From a virus: a stretch of 35,879 bases of DNA. This document shows positions 8,949 through 17,802 of the stretch, piece after piece. The translations under genes and the position numbers were made by a program. Under the pieces are notes generated by a model. The model searched no databases and had not been told where the DNA came from. It saw only the letters and a program-made list of their open reading frames with translations. Position 1 is the stretch's first letter. Each line of letters begins with the position of its first letter. Location: IMG/VR virus record IMGVR_UViG_3300032308_000359, positions 1 to 35,879 of that record; one strand, 5' to 3'.

Positions 8949-9170
8949 ATGAAATTATTAGAAGCGATTGAAATACTAACAAGCACTTATCAAAGCCTTG
9001 ATACAGTAGCTTTAGGTTTACCTGTTGATGCTAAAGAGGTTGCTGAAGCTTTAAATAAAGCTGATCCTGATAGCGCAGAATATGTTGCTTTACAAGCTTT
9101 AGCTAAAGTTAATCCTTACGAAAACACAAAAAAAGAAAAGGTAATACACAATGACGACACAAATAAATAA
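8949..9170 (+). CDS. Small tail-region protein of unknown function
   Basis: A 73-residue, mostly helical acidic protein (MKLLEAIEILTSTYQSLD at the start). It is preceded by AAGGATTAAAT, a good ribosome binding site. It overlaps the following gene by 20 bases, with a second start inside its tail. I do not recognise a family. Its place between major tail protein and the gp10-like gene suggests a tail-assembly helper, but the sequence gives no direct evidence of that. Confidence 0.65.
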   Translation: MKLLEAIEILTSTYQSLDTVALGLPVDAKEVAEALNKADPDSAEYVALQALAKVNPYENTKKEKVIHNDDTNK

Positions 9171-9378
9171 TAGCGATGACTTATTAAGTTATTTGGTATC
9201 CCAAGCTAATTCAGGTCAAAAGAATTGGTTTGGGTTTGCCCAACAACGCTTAACAGGTATTAATTTAGCCCATGAGATTGCTAAAAATCATGCGGATAAA
9301 CTTACACCTGAAGAATGTGTCGATTATGCTATTAAACTTAATAATGCGGTTTATCATAAAATAATTAAGGCAGATTAA
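9151..9378 (+). CDS. Small tail-region protein of unknown function
   Basis: A 75-residue helical protein (contains NWFGFAQQRLTGINLAHEIA and LTPEECVDYAIKLNNAVYHK). Its ATG lies inside the end of the preceding gene behind AAAAGGTAATACACA. Its stop overlaps the next start (TAATG). No family is recognised. It is probably translated as part of the tail operon. Confidence 0.65.
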   Translation: MTTQINNSDDLLSYLVSQANSGQKNWFGFAQQRLTGINLAHEIAKNHADKLTPEECVDYAIKLNNAVYHKIIKAD

Positions 9379-9941
9379 TGAGTGTTAAATTTGCAGTCAA
9401 TGGTTTAAAAGAAACTCTTGATGCATTTAAAGAATTTCAAGAGCAGTTTGGCGACAAAGATTCAAAGAGCAAAGTATTAATACCAGCAGTTAGAGAAGCC
9501 ATGAAGCCTGTATTGGCTATGGCAAAAGCATTATCACCTAAAGACACAGGCGCATTGGATCGTTCTTTGTATATCACCGCAAGGCGACCTACTAGAAAAG
9601 ATATGAAGTCAAGATATGTAACACCAAAAGATTCTGTTATATCTCTCGTTTCATCTCGACCAATTCCTAAAAAAGTAAAACAACAATTTCAATCTCAATA
9701 TGGTGATTTAAAAGGTAAAGAATACAAAAAGGCTAGAAGGAAATTTTATACTGAAGCAGGCGTTATGTTTGATGCAAGAGCTATTGCAAACGAATTTGGC
9801 ACAGGCAAAATGTCTGCAAAACCATTTATGCGAGTATCATTAGAATCACAAGCGCAAATGGTAGCAACAAAATTAGGAATGATTATTAAACAAAAAATGG
9901 ATGCTTACAAAGCTAAAAATTTAACAACACAAGGGAAATAA
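9378..9941 (+). CDS. HK97 gp10-like tail component
   Basis: This 187-residue protein matches the HK97-gp10 family pattern: an N-terminal helix (GLKETLDAFKEF), a segment VLAMAKALSPKDTGALDRSL where P-x-DTG-x-L is the hallmark, and a C-terminal FGTGKMSAKPFMRVSLESQ, where the A-x-PF-x-R pattern is also conserved. The middle is unusually basic. The family belongs to the neck or tail-completion machinery of siphoviruses. Here it lies after the major tail protein rather than before it, a modest rearrangement relative to HK97. Confidence 0.82.
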   Translation: MSVKFAVNGLKETLDAFKEFQEQFGDKDSKSKVLIPAVREAMKPVLAMAKALSPKDTGALDRSLYITARRPTRKDMKSRYVTPKDSVISLVSSRPIPKKVKQQFQSQYGDLKGKEYKKARRKFYTEAGVMFDARAIANEFGTGKMSAKPFMRVSLESQAQMVATKLGMIIKQKMDAYKAKNLTTQGK

Positions 9942-9944
9942 GAC

Positions 9945-10415
9945 ATGAGTAAATTAGGATCAGCTCTCGGTAAAAAATACGAGGAAAATAGATTATCGGT
10001 ATTAACTAGGTCGTTTGAATTAGGCGATCATACATTTAAAGTAAGAGTGCCAAGCGTTCAAGAAATTGAAGCTATTTATAATTACTTTAAAAATCCTAAC
10101 GAAGAAAAGATTGAAGCAGAATATCAATTAATGATAAAAGCCTTTGAGAATCTTAAAGATCAAGAAGGTGTAGAAGTTAAAGATAATGACTTTATTATTG
10201 ATGGCAGATCAATTAGAGAAACTGCTAAAAATAAACATATATTGCAACACAGAATAGTTCAATATATTAAATTTCTAATACCTGAAACAGGATCATTAGA
10301 AGATATAACTTATGAAGATGTAGAAACTGAATTTCCATTAACAGTTCAAATGACTTTAGTGGAAAAAATTAACGAGGTTATTAGCCCTGACTATAAAGAC
10401 ATAAAGTCAAAGTAG
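9945..10415 (+). CDS. Tail assembly chaperone, first frame (lambda gpG-like role)
   Basis: This 156-residue protein lies directly upstream of a second frame and the tape measure gene, the position of the gpG/gpGT chaperones that coat the tape measure during tail assembly. It is helical and charged, with an N-terminal strand pair (LGDHTFKVRVPSVQEIEAIYNYF) similar to tail-chaperone N-termini. It ends with codons TCA AAG TAG. A -1 shift on AAG would continue into the next frame and give a fusion of about 270 residues. The function follows from position more than from sequence. Confidence 0.68.
   Translation: MSKLGSALGKKYEENRLSVLTRSFELGDHTFKVRVPSVQEIEAIYNYFKNPNEEKIEAEYQLMIKAFENLKDQEGVEVKDNDFIIDGRSIRETAKNKHILQHRIVQYIKFLIPETGSLEDITYEDVETEFPLTVQMTLVEKINEVISPDYKDIKSK
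10407..10415 (+). other. Candidate -1 ribosomal frameshift site (A-AAG then TAG)
   Basis: The last sense codon of the first chaperone frame is AAG, preceded by A, so a lysyl-tRNA can re-pair on AAA after moving back one base. The next codon in the original frame is the stop TAG, which would favour a pause. The -1 frame is open only from 10397, so any shift must fall in a window of about 15 bases, and this is the best slippery element in it. Confidence 0.5.
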
Positions 10416-10447
10416 TAGGCTCGTTAAGAACCCAAGTTCGCGCGTCT

Positions 10448-10756
10448 ATGGTTTTTAACGGGCATACAATACAAGATATAGATGCGCTTGATGAAGCAAC
10501 CATGAATGAAATAACAGTCATGTATGCGGATGGGTTAGTTGGAAATAGAAGCTTATTAAGTATGCAAGGAACTCTAATAGCTGGAGTTTTTAATTATTTA
10601 AGAGCAAGCAATAGCCAACCTTACACTCTTAAAAGCGTTTTAGGTAGTGCTTATGAATATTTTTATGGTATAGAAAAAGCTGATCCTAGCGAATCCTTAC
10701 TAACATTTATGTCGCAAGCACCTGACTTTAAAATGGACAGATTTCAAGGTAAATAA
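10448..10756 (+). CDS. Tail assembly chaperone, second frame (gpT-like extension)
   Basis: This frame encodes 102 residues from its only ATG (10448), but it is open upstream to 10397 and overlaps the end of the previous gene. No ribosome binding site is visible before the ATG (CAAGTTCGCGCGTCT). I therefore favour translation by a -1 shift, adding 12 residues (VVGSLRTQVRAS) before the Met. The product is helical (FNYLRASNSQPYTLKSVLGS) and acidic. It sits immediately before the tape measure gene, as the T part of lambda-like GT does. Independent initiation at 10448 by coupling is the alternative. Confidence 0.62.
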   Translation: MVFNGHTIQDIDALDEATMNEITVMYADGLVGNRSLLSMQGTLIAGVFNYLRASNSQPYTLKSVLGSAYEYFYGIEKADPSESLLTFMSQAPDFKMDRFQGK

Positions 10757-10758
10757 CA

Positions 10759-12555
10759 ATGGCAATTATTTCAAGATTAGCGGTTTTACTTGGGCTTGAT
10801 GCAGGCGAGTTTAATGCCAATCTAGGTAAGGCTAAAGACAAAGTAGAAGGTTTTAGTGCAGGCGCAAAACTATCATTAGGTGCGGTTGCAGTAGCTTTTA
10901 CGGCTTCCGCTCGTGAAGCAATTAACTTTGCCGACAAAATAAACGATGTCGCTAAAGCTAATGAGATGTCCGTTCAATCTGTATTGCGTATGTCGCAAGC
11001 CTTATCAACCAATGGTGGTAATGCTGATGATGCTGGCAAGCTTATGGCATCATTCGCTAATAAAGTGGATGAAGCTGCTCAAGGCGGAGCTAAAGCACAA
11101 AAAGCTTTTACATCCATTGGTGTATCCCTCAAAGATTTAAGAACACTTACTCCCGAACAATTATTTGAAAAAACTGCTAAATCATTAGCCGAAGTTGAAG
11201 ATACTACTAAACGAAATGCTATGGCTATGGATATATTTGGTCGAGCTATTCGTGGCACAGATATTAAAGGTTTTGCAGATGAGTTAGAAAAAACTAAAAA
11301 TAAATTTGCAGGATCAGATGAAACATTTAAAAGCATAGGAAATTCAGTTGATAGATTAGATAGATTCTTTTTAAATTTAAAAGTAACTCTTGCAGATAAG
11401 TTAGCTCCAGCTTTTGAATATGTAACAGTTTCTATGGAAAATTGGCAAAAAAGATCACAAGGTATAGTTGATCGATTTGCAGAGATTAGAAAAGAAGCAG
11501 GTTGGTGGGCGGCTTGGAAAGATAAAGAAGGTTTCCAAAAATATGAATTTGCAGAAAGAGGTTCTGTTCAAGGTGCAAATATTCCAAGCATTATGTCGGG
11601 TATTGGTGGTGTAGCTGGACCTAAAAAAGATGTTAGAGATGTTATAAAAGCAAAAGATGCGGAAGCGGATGCTGAAGCAAAAAAAGCTAAAGAAGCTTTA
11701 AAAAGGCAACAAGAATTTTACGAAAAAGAAATGTTAGTTAGTCAAGCTAAAGGCGAGAGATTAAGAAAAGAAAATGAATTAGCTTTTGTTTTTGAAAATG
11801 AAAGAAAATTACAATTAGAGTTATTTGATATTGAAGAAAAGCGTAAGCAATTAACTTTAGGCGATCAATATGGTCGTAAGATGTCAGATAAACAAGCTAA
11901 TGCTTGGGCGGAAGCAGAAAAGGCTCGCGCGCAAGAAACTTACGCAATGGCGGAACAACAAAGAACATTTGAATTTGGTTGGAAAAAAGCTTTTGCTAGT
12001 TATGCTGATAGCGCTGCTAATGCTGCTAAATTAGGTGAGCAAGCATTTGTATCTGTTACTCAAAACCTTGAACAAGCATTAGATAACTTTGTTCAAACAG
12101 GAAAATTAAGTTTTAGTGATTTAGCTGGTAGCATTATTCGTGATCTTATTAAAATTCAATTAAAAGCACAAGCTACTTCAATATTTCAAAGCTCGGGTAT
12201 TGGTAATTTTTTTAGTAGTATATTTAGTGGTTTTGGTGGTGGTGGTGGCAGAGGTGATTTTACAGGCGGAATTAAATTATTTGCTGATGGCGGTGAGCCA
12301 CCTGTAGGAATGCCATCTATTGTAGGTGAACGAGGACCTGAATTGTTTGTCCCTAAAACGGCAGGAACAGTTATTCCTAATAACAAATTAGGCTCTATGG
12401 GCGGTGGACCGCAAGTAGTGTATAATGGACCTTACATTGCAAGCATGAGTGCTATTGATACGCAATCTGCTACACAATTTTTAGCTAAAAATAAAAATGC
12501 AGTATTCGCAGCCAATCAATCTGCTACAAGATCATTACCACAATCAAGGACATAA
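10759..12555 (+). CDS. Tail tape measure protein
   Basis: The 598-residue product sets tail length. The N-terminus (LAVLLGLDAGEFNANLGKAKDKVEGF) is the standard start of lambda-type tape measures. It is followed by FADKINDVAKANEMSVQSVLRMSQAL, a long Ala/Lys/Glu helical stretch around residues 290-400, and a C-terminal domain with LEQALDNFVQTGKLSFSDLAGSIIRDLIKIQLKAQ, then a Gly-rich linker and GERGPELFVPKTAGTVIPN, both classic. At about 0.15 nm per residue the tail would be near 90 nm, which is short for a siphovirus. Confidence 0.93.
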   Translation: MAIISRLAVLLGLDAGEFNANLGKAKDKVEGFSAGAKLSLGAVAVAFTASAREAINFADKINDVAKANEMSVQSVLRMSQALSTNGGNADDAGKLMASFANKVDEAAQGGAKAQKAFTSIGVSLKDLRTLTPEQLFEKTAKSLAEVEDTTKRNAMAMDIFGRAIRGTDIKGFADELEKTKNKFAGSDETFKSIGNSVDRLDRFFLNLKVTLADKLAPAFEYVTVSMENWQKRSQGIVDRFAEIRKEAGWWAAWKDKEGFQKYEFAERGSVQGANIPSIMSGIGGVAGPKKDVRDVIKAKDAEADAEAKKAKEALKRQQEFYEKEMLVSQAKGERLRKENELAFVFENERKLQLELFDIEEKRKQLTLGDQYGRKMSDKQANAWAEAEKARAQETYAMAEQQRTFEFGWKKAFASYADSAANAAKLGEQAFVSVTQNLEQALDNFVQTGKLSFSDLAGSIIRDLIKIQLKAQATSIFQSSGIGNFFSSIFSGFGGGGGRGDFTGGIKLFADGGEPPVGMPSIVGERGPELFVPKTAGTVIPNNKLGSMGGGPQVVYNGPYIASMSAIDTQSATQFLAKNKNAVFAANQSATRSLPQSRT

Positions 12556-12558
12556 ATT

Positions 12559-13239
12559 ATGTCATTAAATACAATATTATCTGTTTGTGAATCTATTGCC
12601 ATTAACGATCAAAAGCTTGTAGGTCAAGTTTTAAGTCGTAATCAACGCATCTCTACTTCCGAATTACTTACTGTTCAACCTTTTGAATTTACTATGAAGC
12701 CAATGAATTATTTGCTTTATAGTCAAAATAGAAGTTTACTATCAACCTTACGAACTAACGATAAAGCTACAGAACAATTTTTAAATTTTGGTTCTACAGG
12801 TTGGCTTAATTATATTGCTTATCAAGGCGATATGACTTCAGGTCAAATTGGTGCTTGTGCTTGGCAAACTTCCTCCGCAAATAAAACTTTAGTATTAGGT
12901 TCTTTGCCTTCTATTTCTTCTACTGCTTACATTGTAAAAACAGGTGATTTTTGTCAAGTAGGTCGATATGCTTATATAGCAACTGCGGATGTATTAAGAG
13001 GATCAGGATCAACAGTTAATATTCCTGTTCACAGAAACCTTATAACTACATTAACCTCTACTGTTCAATGCGTTATAGGACAATACGGAACAACTATAGC
13101 TCTTGGTGGCGGAACTTATACAGGCACTACATTTCCTGTAATTTTAAGAGAGTATCCAACTTATACATTAGTGCCTATGACCAATGATTCTTTTATATCT
13201 TGGAATGCTTCTTTTGTAGCAATTGAAGATGTCCTATGA
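12559..13239 (+). CDS. Distal tail / minor tail protein
   Basis: The 226-residue, beta-rich protein comes directly after the tape measure, where lambda-like phages encode gpM/gpL-type distal tail proteins. It contains MTSGQIGACAWQTSS and a C-terminal PVILREYPTYTLVPMTNDSFISWNASFVAIEDVL, which reads like the end of a tail-ring protein. No cysteine-rich metal site as in gpL is evident. Its stop overlaps the start of the next gene (ATGA). The precise family is not recognised. Confidence 0.6.
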   Translation: MSLNTILSVCESIAINDQKLVGQVLSRNQRISTSELLTVQPFEFTMKPMNYLLYSQNRSLLSTLRTNDKATEQFLNFGSTGWLNYIAYQGDMTSGQIGACAWQTSSANKTLVLGSLPSISSTAYIVKTGDFCQVGRYAYIATADVLRGSGSTVNIPVHRNLITTLTSTVQCVIGQYGTTIALGGGTYTGTTFPVILREYPTYTLVPMTNDSFISWNASFVAIEDVL

Positions 13240-13991
13240 ATGTAATAGCGCCAGTAGATAATACTAACAATATAAGAATGGCAGACTTTGTTCGCGTAAC
13301 AACGCGAGTAACAGTTAATGCTACTGCTATGGTTAATGGCGTTCAATATACAATTAAAGCATCAGGCACTACAGATTTTACTTTATATGGTGCTACATCA
13401 AATGCTATAGGAACTGTATTTACCGCAGTTATAACAACACCAGCTACAGGAACGGGAACAGTTTATCAAACTGTTTATTATCGTTTTGCTACAACTCCAA
13501 GCGCACTTACTATTGCCGCAGTCGATTCAGAACCATTTAGCGCATTAGGATCATTAGTTAAAATTAATGATGTTCAACGCGATATTAAATCAACCGCCAA
13601 TGAAACTTCAATTACTTTAGTGGGTATTGATACTGCATTATTAGGATGGGTATTAGGCAATGAAATTAAAGGCTCATTAATTGAAATGTGGCATGGGTTT
13701 TTTGATACCAATGGCGCATTAATAACCGCTGGTGGATCGAGCGGTCTTTACAAATTTTTTACAGGTTATATTAATTCATTTGGCATAACAGAGCAATGGA
13801 TGGAAAATGAAAGAATGTATGTGGGCATTATAAGTGCTTCAGCTTCTAGCATTCAAATCATTTTACAAAATAGAACTGCTGGTCGTTATACCAATAACAA
13901 TGCGTGGACTTATTTTAATCCTACAGATACTTCAATGGAGCGAGTAGGTTTTATTGAAACAATTAATTATTCATTTGGAAAAGATGTGTGA
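13236..13991 (+). CDS. Minor tail protein, DUF2163-like, with inserted tail-surface domain
   Basis: This 251-residue protein has the general pattern of the second distal-tail component (DUF2163/gpL-like). After an N-terminal strand, residues of about 30-85 form a GTTDFTLYGATSNAIGTVFTA unit followed by a GTGTVYQ turn, a small module I recognise from many aquatic phage tail proteins. The remainder, with VQRDIKSTANETSITLVGID and SGLYKFFTGYINSF, is the structural core, and FNPTDTSMERVGFIETINYSFGK near the end resembles DUF2163-type termini. It overlaps genes on both sides by 4 bases, so it is tightly coupled. Confidence 0.6.
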   Translation: MNVIAPVDNTNNIRMADFVRVTTRVTVNATAMVNGVQYTIKASGTTDFTLYGATSNAIGTVFTAVITTPATGTGTVYQTVYYRFATTPSALTIAAVDSEPFSALGSLVKINDVQRDIKSTANETSITLVGIDTALLGWVLGNEIKGSLIEMWHGFFDTNGALITAGGSSGLYKFFTGYINSFGITEQWMENERMYVGIISASASSIQIILQNRTAGRYTNNNAWTYFNPTDTSMERVGFIETINYSFGKDV

Positions 13992-14422
13992 TAAGACAAG
14001 CTACAAAATACGATAAAATACAATTACAAGAAATGATTAGAATGTTTAGGGATGAAAGCCCTATTCAACAATATAAGGATATAGATAATCCTGAATATTT
14101 TGATTCTCTTGTTGATAGTATTATTGCAGGTCGCGGTGTTATTTTTATAGAAGATAATGTTGGGTTTATTATGGGATTAATAAGTCCTGTAATATGGTGC
14201 GATAAAACTTTAGCTATGTATGAATTAGCATGGTATGTAAAGCCTGAATATAGAATGGGAATAGTAGGAGTAAGACTTTTAAAATCTTATCTTAATTATG
14301 CCAAACAATTAAAAGAGCAAGGCAGAATTAAATTATTTACAATAACAAAAATGGTAACTAGCCCTGATTTTGATTATTCAAAACTAGGTTTTAAAAAAAT
14401 AGAAGAAAATTGGATGCAATGA
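13988..14422 (+). CDS. GNAT-type N-acetyltransferase in tail operon
   Basis: The 144-residue protein starts at GTG inside the previous stop (GTGA). It shows the GNAT fold order: an N-terminal MIRQATKYDKIQLQEMI strand-helix, IFIEDNVGFIMGLISP, then ELAWYVKPEYRMGIVGVRLL. In the last segment the R-x-G-I-V-G-x-x-L part is a version of the acetyl-CoA binding loop (usually R/Q-x-x-G-x-G/A). It ends with YSKLGFKKIEENWMQ, a common GNAT terminus. It occupies the slot between DUF2163-like and tip genes where lambda encodes gpK (NlpC/P60) and gpI. The substrate is unknown; modification of a tail or host surface component is possible. Confidence 0.75.
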   Translation: MIRQATKYDKIQLQEMIRMFRDESPIQQYKDIDNPEYFDSLVDSIIAGRGVIFIEDNVGFIMGLISPVIWCDKTLAMYELAWYVKPEYRMGIVGVRLLKSYLNYAKQLKEQGRIKLFTITKMVTSPDFDYSKLGFKKIEENWMQ

Positions 14423-17400
14423 CCGCTTTTATAATTAACTTTTTTATATTCTTTTTATTTTGCTCTGATGCTTTTGGCGCAGGCTCTATTATTGCGGGCG
14501 CAATATTAGCCGCAGGAACTTCTTCATTTGTTGTTGCTGCCGTTGGCTTTGCAATTAACATGGTTATATCTTCTGTTATATCTTCAATATTTGCACCTAA
14601 ACCACCAAGCGCTGGTAACTTTGAACAAGCGCAACAACCTAATCCTGGCAGTCGCCAACAACTTCCGCCAGCAGGCGATAACAAAATACCTGTAGTTTAT
14701 GGTCAAGCTTTTGTGGGCGGCATTATTACTGATATGTCTATCTCTAACGACAATCAAGATATCTATTGGGTAATTTCATTATGTGAAGTAACTAATACAG
14801 AAACAGGCGGAGTGCCTGACACTATTACTTTTGGAAATGTATATTGGGGTGGTAAACGAGTTATATTTGGCGGAAATGGTTATTCAGTAACAGGTCTTCT
14901 TGACGAATCAACAAATGAAACTCAAGATATTACTGGCTATATGGATATTTATTTATATAGAAATGGATCATTTAATCCAACTAACAGCTCAATAAACGCA
15001 GTTACAGTAATGAGCGAATCTAATCTTATTTACAAATGGAATCTTTTTAAAGAGATGACCAATTGTGCTTTTGCTATTGTGCATCTTAAATACAATCAAG
15101 ATAGAGCTTTAACATCTTTACAAAACACTCGTTTTCAAGTTACTAATTCAAGAAAAGCGCCTGGTGATTGTTTCTTGGATTATTTTACAAGCACGAGATA
15201 TGGTGCAGCAATTAACACTTCTTTAATTGATTTTTCATCTTTAAACGCATTAAATGTTTATTCTAATGAAGCGTTTACATATACAAATTATTCAGGTGGC
15301 ACATCAACTCAACCTCGTTTTGAATTTAATGGCACTTTAGATACCAATTTAAAAATAATGCAAAACATTCAATCAATGTCAGATTGTTGCGATTGTTTAG
15401 TTAAATATAATGAAATAACAGGGCTTTGGGGCGTGATCGTTCAAACACCTACTTATTCAGTAGCCATGAATTTAAACGATTCTAATATTATTTCACCAAT
15501 ACAAATTACACCAATTGATGTATCAAATTCATTTAATGTTATTGAAGTTAAATATCCTAACAAATCAGAAAAAGATACATTTAATTCTGTAACATTTAAT
15601 TTGGCTACTATTGCTCCAACATTATTATTTCCTAATGAGCCTGTTAATAAACAATCAGTAAATCTTTATTTAACTAACAATGATGTAACCGCTCAATATC
15701 TTGCTAACAGAATGTTGGAAACTGCTAGAGAAGATTTGAATATAGTTTTAGAAATTGGATATGTTGGTATTCAATTAGAAGCTGGCGATGTTGTTACATT
15801 GACTAATGCTAATTATGGCTTTGTAGATAAATTATTTAGAATTACTAAAGTTATAGAAAAGATAGCAGATTCAGGTGAGATAACTGCTGAATTAACTATT
15901 GCTGAATATAATCCACAAGTTTATGATGATCGCAATATAACTCAATTTACTCCAGCCACTAATACTGGTATTGGGTCACCTATTACTTTTGGAACTGTTC
16001 CAGCTCCTGTTATAGTTAATTCTTTGCCATATATTACTAACCCAGCATTTAGTGTTCAAGTAACAACATCTAGTGCTGGCATAACACAATATGCAGAAGT
16101 ATGGTATTCAGCTTATCAATACCCTACTGCTAGTCAATTAATATTTGCTGGAACAACAGAAATACAATCAAACGGAAATCCATATACAATAAATTTTATA
16201 ATGCCTGATGTTCAATTAGCTAACATTCCATCAGGTGATTGGTATTTCTTTAGTCGCATGGTTAATTCTCTTGCTACTAGCAATTACTCTTTGGCTTCAT
16301 CTAAATTTGTATGGCGACCAACGACTTATCAATTTACAAATAAATATTTAGCTGTAGCATACGCTGACAATATAAATGGCTCTACAAATTTTAGCTTTAC
16401 GCCAACCAATAGACTTTATTATGGTTTGGCAAATCAAGATTCAAGAACACCGCCTACAACCGCATCTAGTTATAAATGGTATTTAGCAGACCCATCTTTT
16501 TCAGTAGATAAATTTTTAGCTTATAGCAATAGAGCAGGAAGAAAGTTTAGTTTTGCTACAGATACTGCTGCTTACGCGGCAGGATCAGCATCTTTCATTC
16601 CTACATCATCAGATTTATATGATCCTAGTGTTTGGTCAGCATTGCCTAGCGGATTAAATATTATTGATTTAGATACAAGAACTGGTCAATTAATTGGAAC
16701 TGGAACAACAACAACGGCTACAGGTGAAATTTCTATCCTTAACACACAAAATGGTCAAGTGGTAGCTTCTTTAGCTAAATTCCTAGACTTTGGTGGTCCT
16801 AGCACATTTACTGGTTCTGCTACTACTTTAACTATTGATGTTTATGGTCGCGTTGTAGGATTTAGCGCTGCGGATAGTTTCTATATGACAATTTCTAATT
16901 TTGTAGCTACGAGCGGTCAAACTGTATTTAATGTAACTAGAGCCGCAGGATACATTGTAGGTCAATCTTTAGTTTATGAAAATGGTATTTTATTAAGTGA
17001 ATCTGATTATACAGACGCTTCAGCAAGTGTTACTTTATCTACAGGGGCTACTACAGGACACAATATAACCATTATATCTATGAGGGCTACATCTACTAGC
17101 ATTTATTACGCTTTAATGAGTATGTCAGTATTAAGCGTAGCATCTAATGTTGTTAATTGGAATCCTATTACTGCTCCTTTTGATGCAATTAATATTGGTG
17201 ATAAAGTAACATTTAGCAATACTGGAACTCCAACACAATATACAGTCACAGGCGTTGATTATGTAAATTCAACCATAACATTTAGCGCTCCAGTTGTAGG
17301 AGTTTCTGCTGGCGATAGAATTTATTTTTATAGAGGAGCTGGATCAAGTTACCCTGTGTTCACTAGATATAAGGCTAATTTATCCAATGCTTCTGATTAT

Positions 17401-17793
17401 AGCCCTACTTTGTGGAATTTTAATTCAGGATTTGAGCTTCCATTTGTTAATGGGGTGGCTATGACCGCTTTAGATTATAACCTATCCTCAAATATTTATT
17501 ATTCTGTTCCTAACATTTTTAGTGGTGATTTGGATATAATACAATTTACATCAAATAATTTAACAACACCTACTGGAAGCATCGTAAATATGATATCATA
17601 TACAGCAATTGGGCAAGTAGGCTATTCATTTGCTTCAATACCGAACGCTTTAAATGTTTATATGAATGGTGCTTTATTAATTGGAGGTGTTGATTACACC
17701 TCAACAACAACAAATTATACTTTAACTGTTGCTCCATCAAACAATACTAGCATTATGGGACAACAAACATTCGCTCGATATGGGGCGGCATAA
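14419..17793 (+). CDS. Tail-tip / host-specificity protein (gpJ-like)
   Basis: This protein of about 1124 residues forms the central tail tip. I choose the ATG at 14419, which overlaps the GNAT stop (ATGA), over a TTG 9 bases upstream. The first ~60 residues are very hydrophobic (TAFIINFFIFFLFCSDAFG, then a second stretch through AAVGFAINMVISSVISS) and recall the gpI-like segment. NKIPVVYGQAFVGG, a typical tip-protein element, follows. The middle resembles the phage-tail_3 region (FEFNGTLDTNLKIMQNIQSM; LNIVLEIGYVGIQLEAGDVV). The C-terminal 400 residues hold beta modules, including copies of an FVATSGQTVFNV-type domain that recurs in the collagen-like fibre. Confidence 0.85.
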   Translation: MTAFIINFFIFFLFCSDAFGAGSIIAGAILAAGTSSFVVAAVGFAINMVISSVISSIFAPKPPSAGNFEQAQQPNPGSRQQLPPAGDNKIPVVYGQAFVGGIITDMSISNDNQDIYWVISLCEVTNTETGGVPDTITFGNVYWGGKRVIFGGNGYSVTGLLDESTNETQDITGYMDIYLYRNGSFNPTNSSINAVTVMSESNLIYKWNLFKEMTNCAFAIVHLKYNQDRALTSLQNTRFQVTNSRKAPGDCFLDYFTSTRYGAAINTSLIDFSSLNALNVYSNEAFTYTNYSGGTSTQPRFEFNGTLDTNLKIMQNIQSMSDCCDCLVKYNEITGLWGVIVQTPTYSVAMNLNDSNIISPIQITPIDVSNSFNVIEVKYPNKSEKDTFNSVTFNLATIAPTLLFPNEPVNKQSVNLYLTNNDVTAQYLANRMLETAREDLNIVLEIGYVGIQLEAGDVVTLTNANYGFVDKLFRITKVIEKIADSGEITAELTIAEYNPQVYDDRNITQFTPATNTGIGSPITFGTVPAPVIVNSLPYITNPAFSVQVTTSSAGITQYAEVWYSAYQYPTASQLIFAGTTEIQSNGNPYTINFIMPDVQLANIPSGDWYFFSRMVNSLATSNYSLASSKFVWRPTTYQFTNKYLAVAYADNINGSTNFSFTPTNRLYYGLANQDSRTPPTTASSYKWYLADPSFSVDKFLAYSNRAGRKFSFATDTAAYAAGSASFIPTSSDLYDPSVWSALPSGLNIIDLDTRTGQLIGTGTTTTATGEISILNTQNGQVVASLAKFLDFGGPSTFTGSATTLTIDVYGRVVGFSAADSFYMTISNFVATSGQTVFNVTRAAGYIVGQSLVYENGILLSESDYTDASASVTLSTGATTGHNITIISMRATSTSIYYALMSMSVLSVASNVVNWNPITAPFDAINIGDKVTFSNTGTPTQYTVTGVDYVNSTITFSAPVVGVSAGDRIYFYRGAGSSYPVFTRYKANLSNASDYSPTLWNFNSGFELPFVNGVAMTALDYNLSSNIYYSVPNIFSGDLDIIQFTSNNLTTPTGSIVNMISYTAIGQVGYSFASIPNALNVYMNGALLIGGVDYTSTTTNYTLTVAPSNNTSIMGQQTFARYGAA

Positions 17794-17802
17794 GGGGAAA
17801 AA

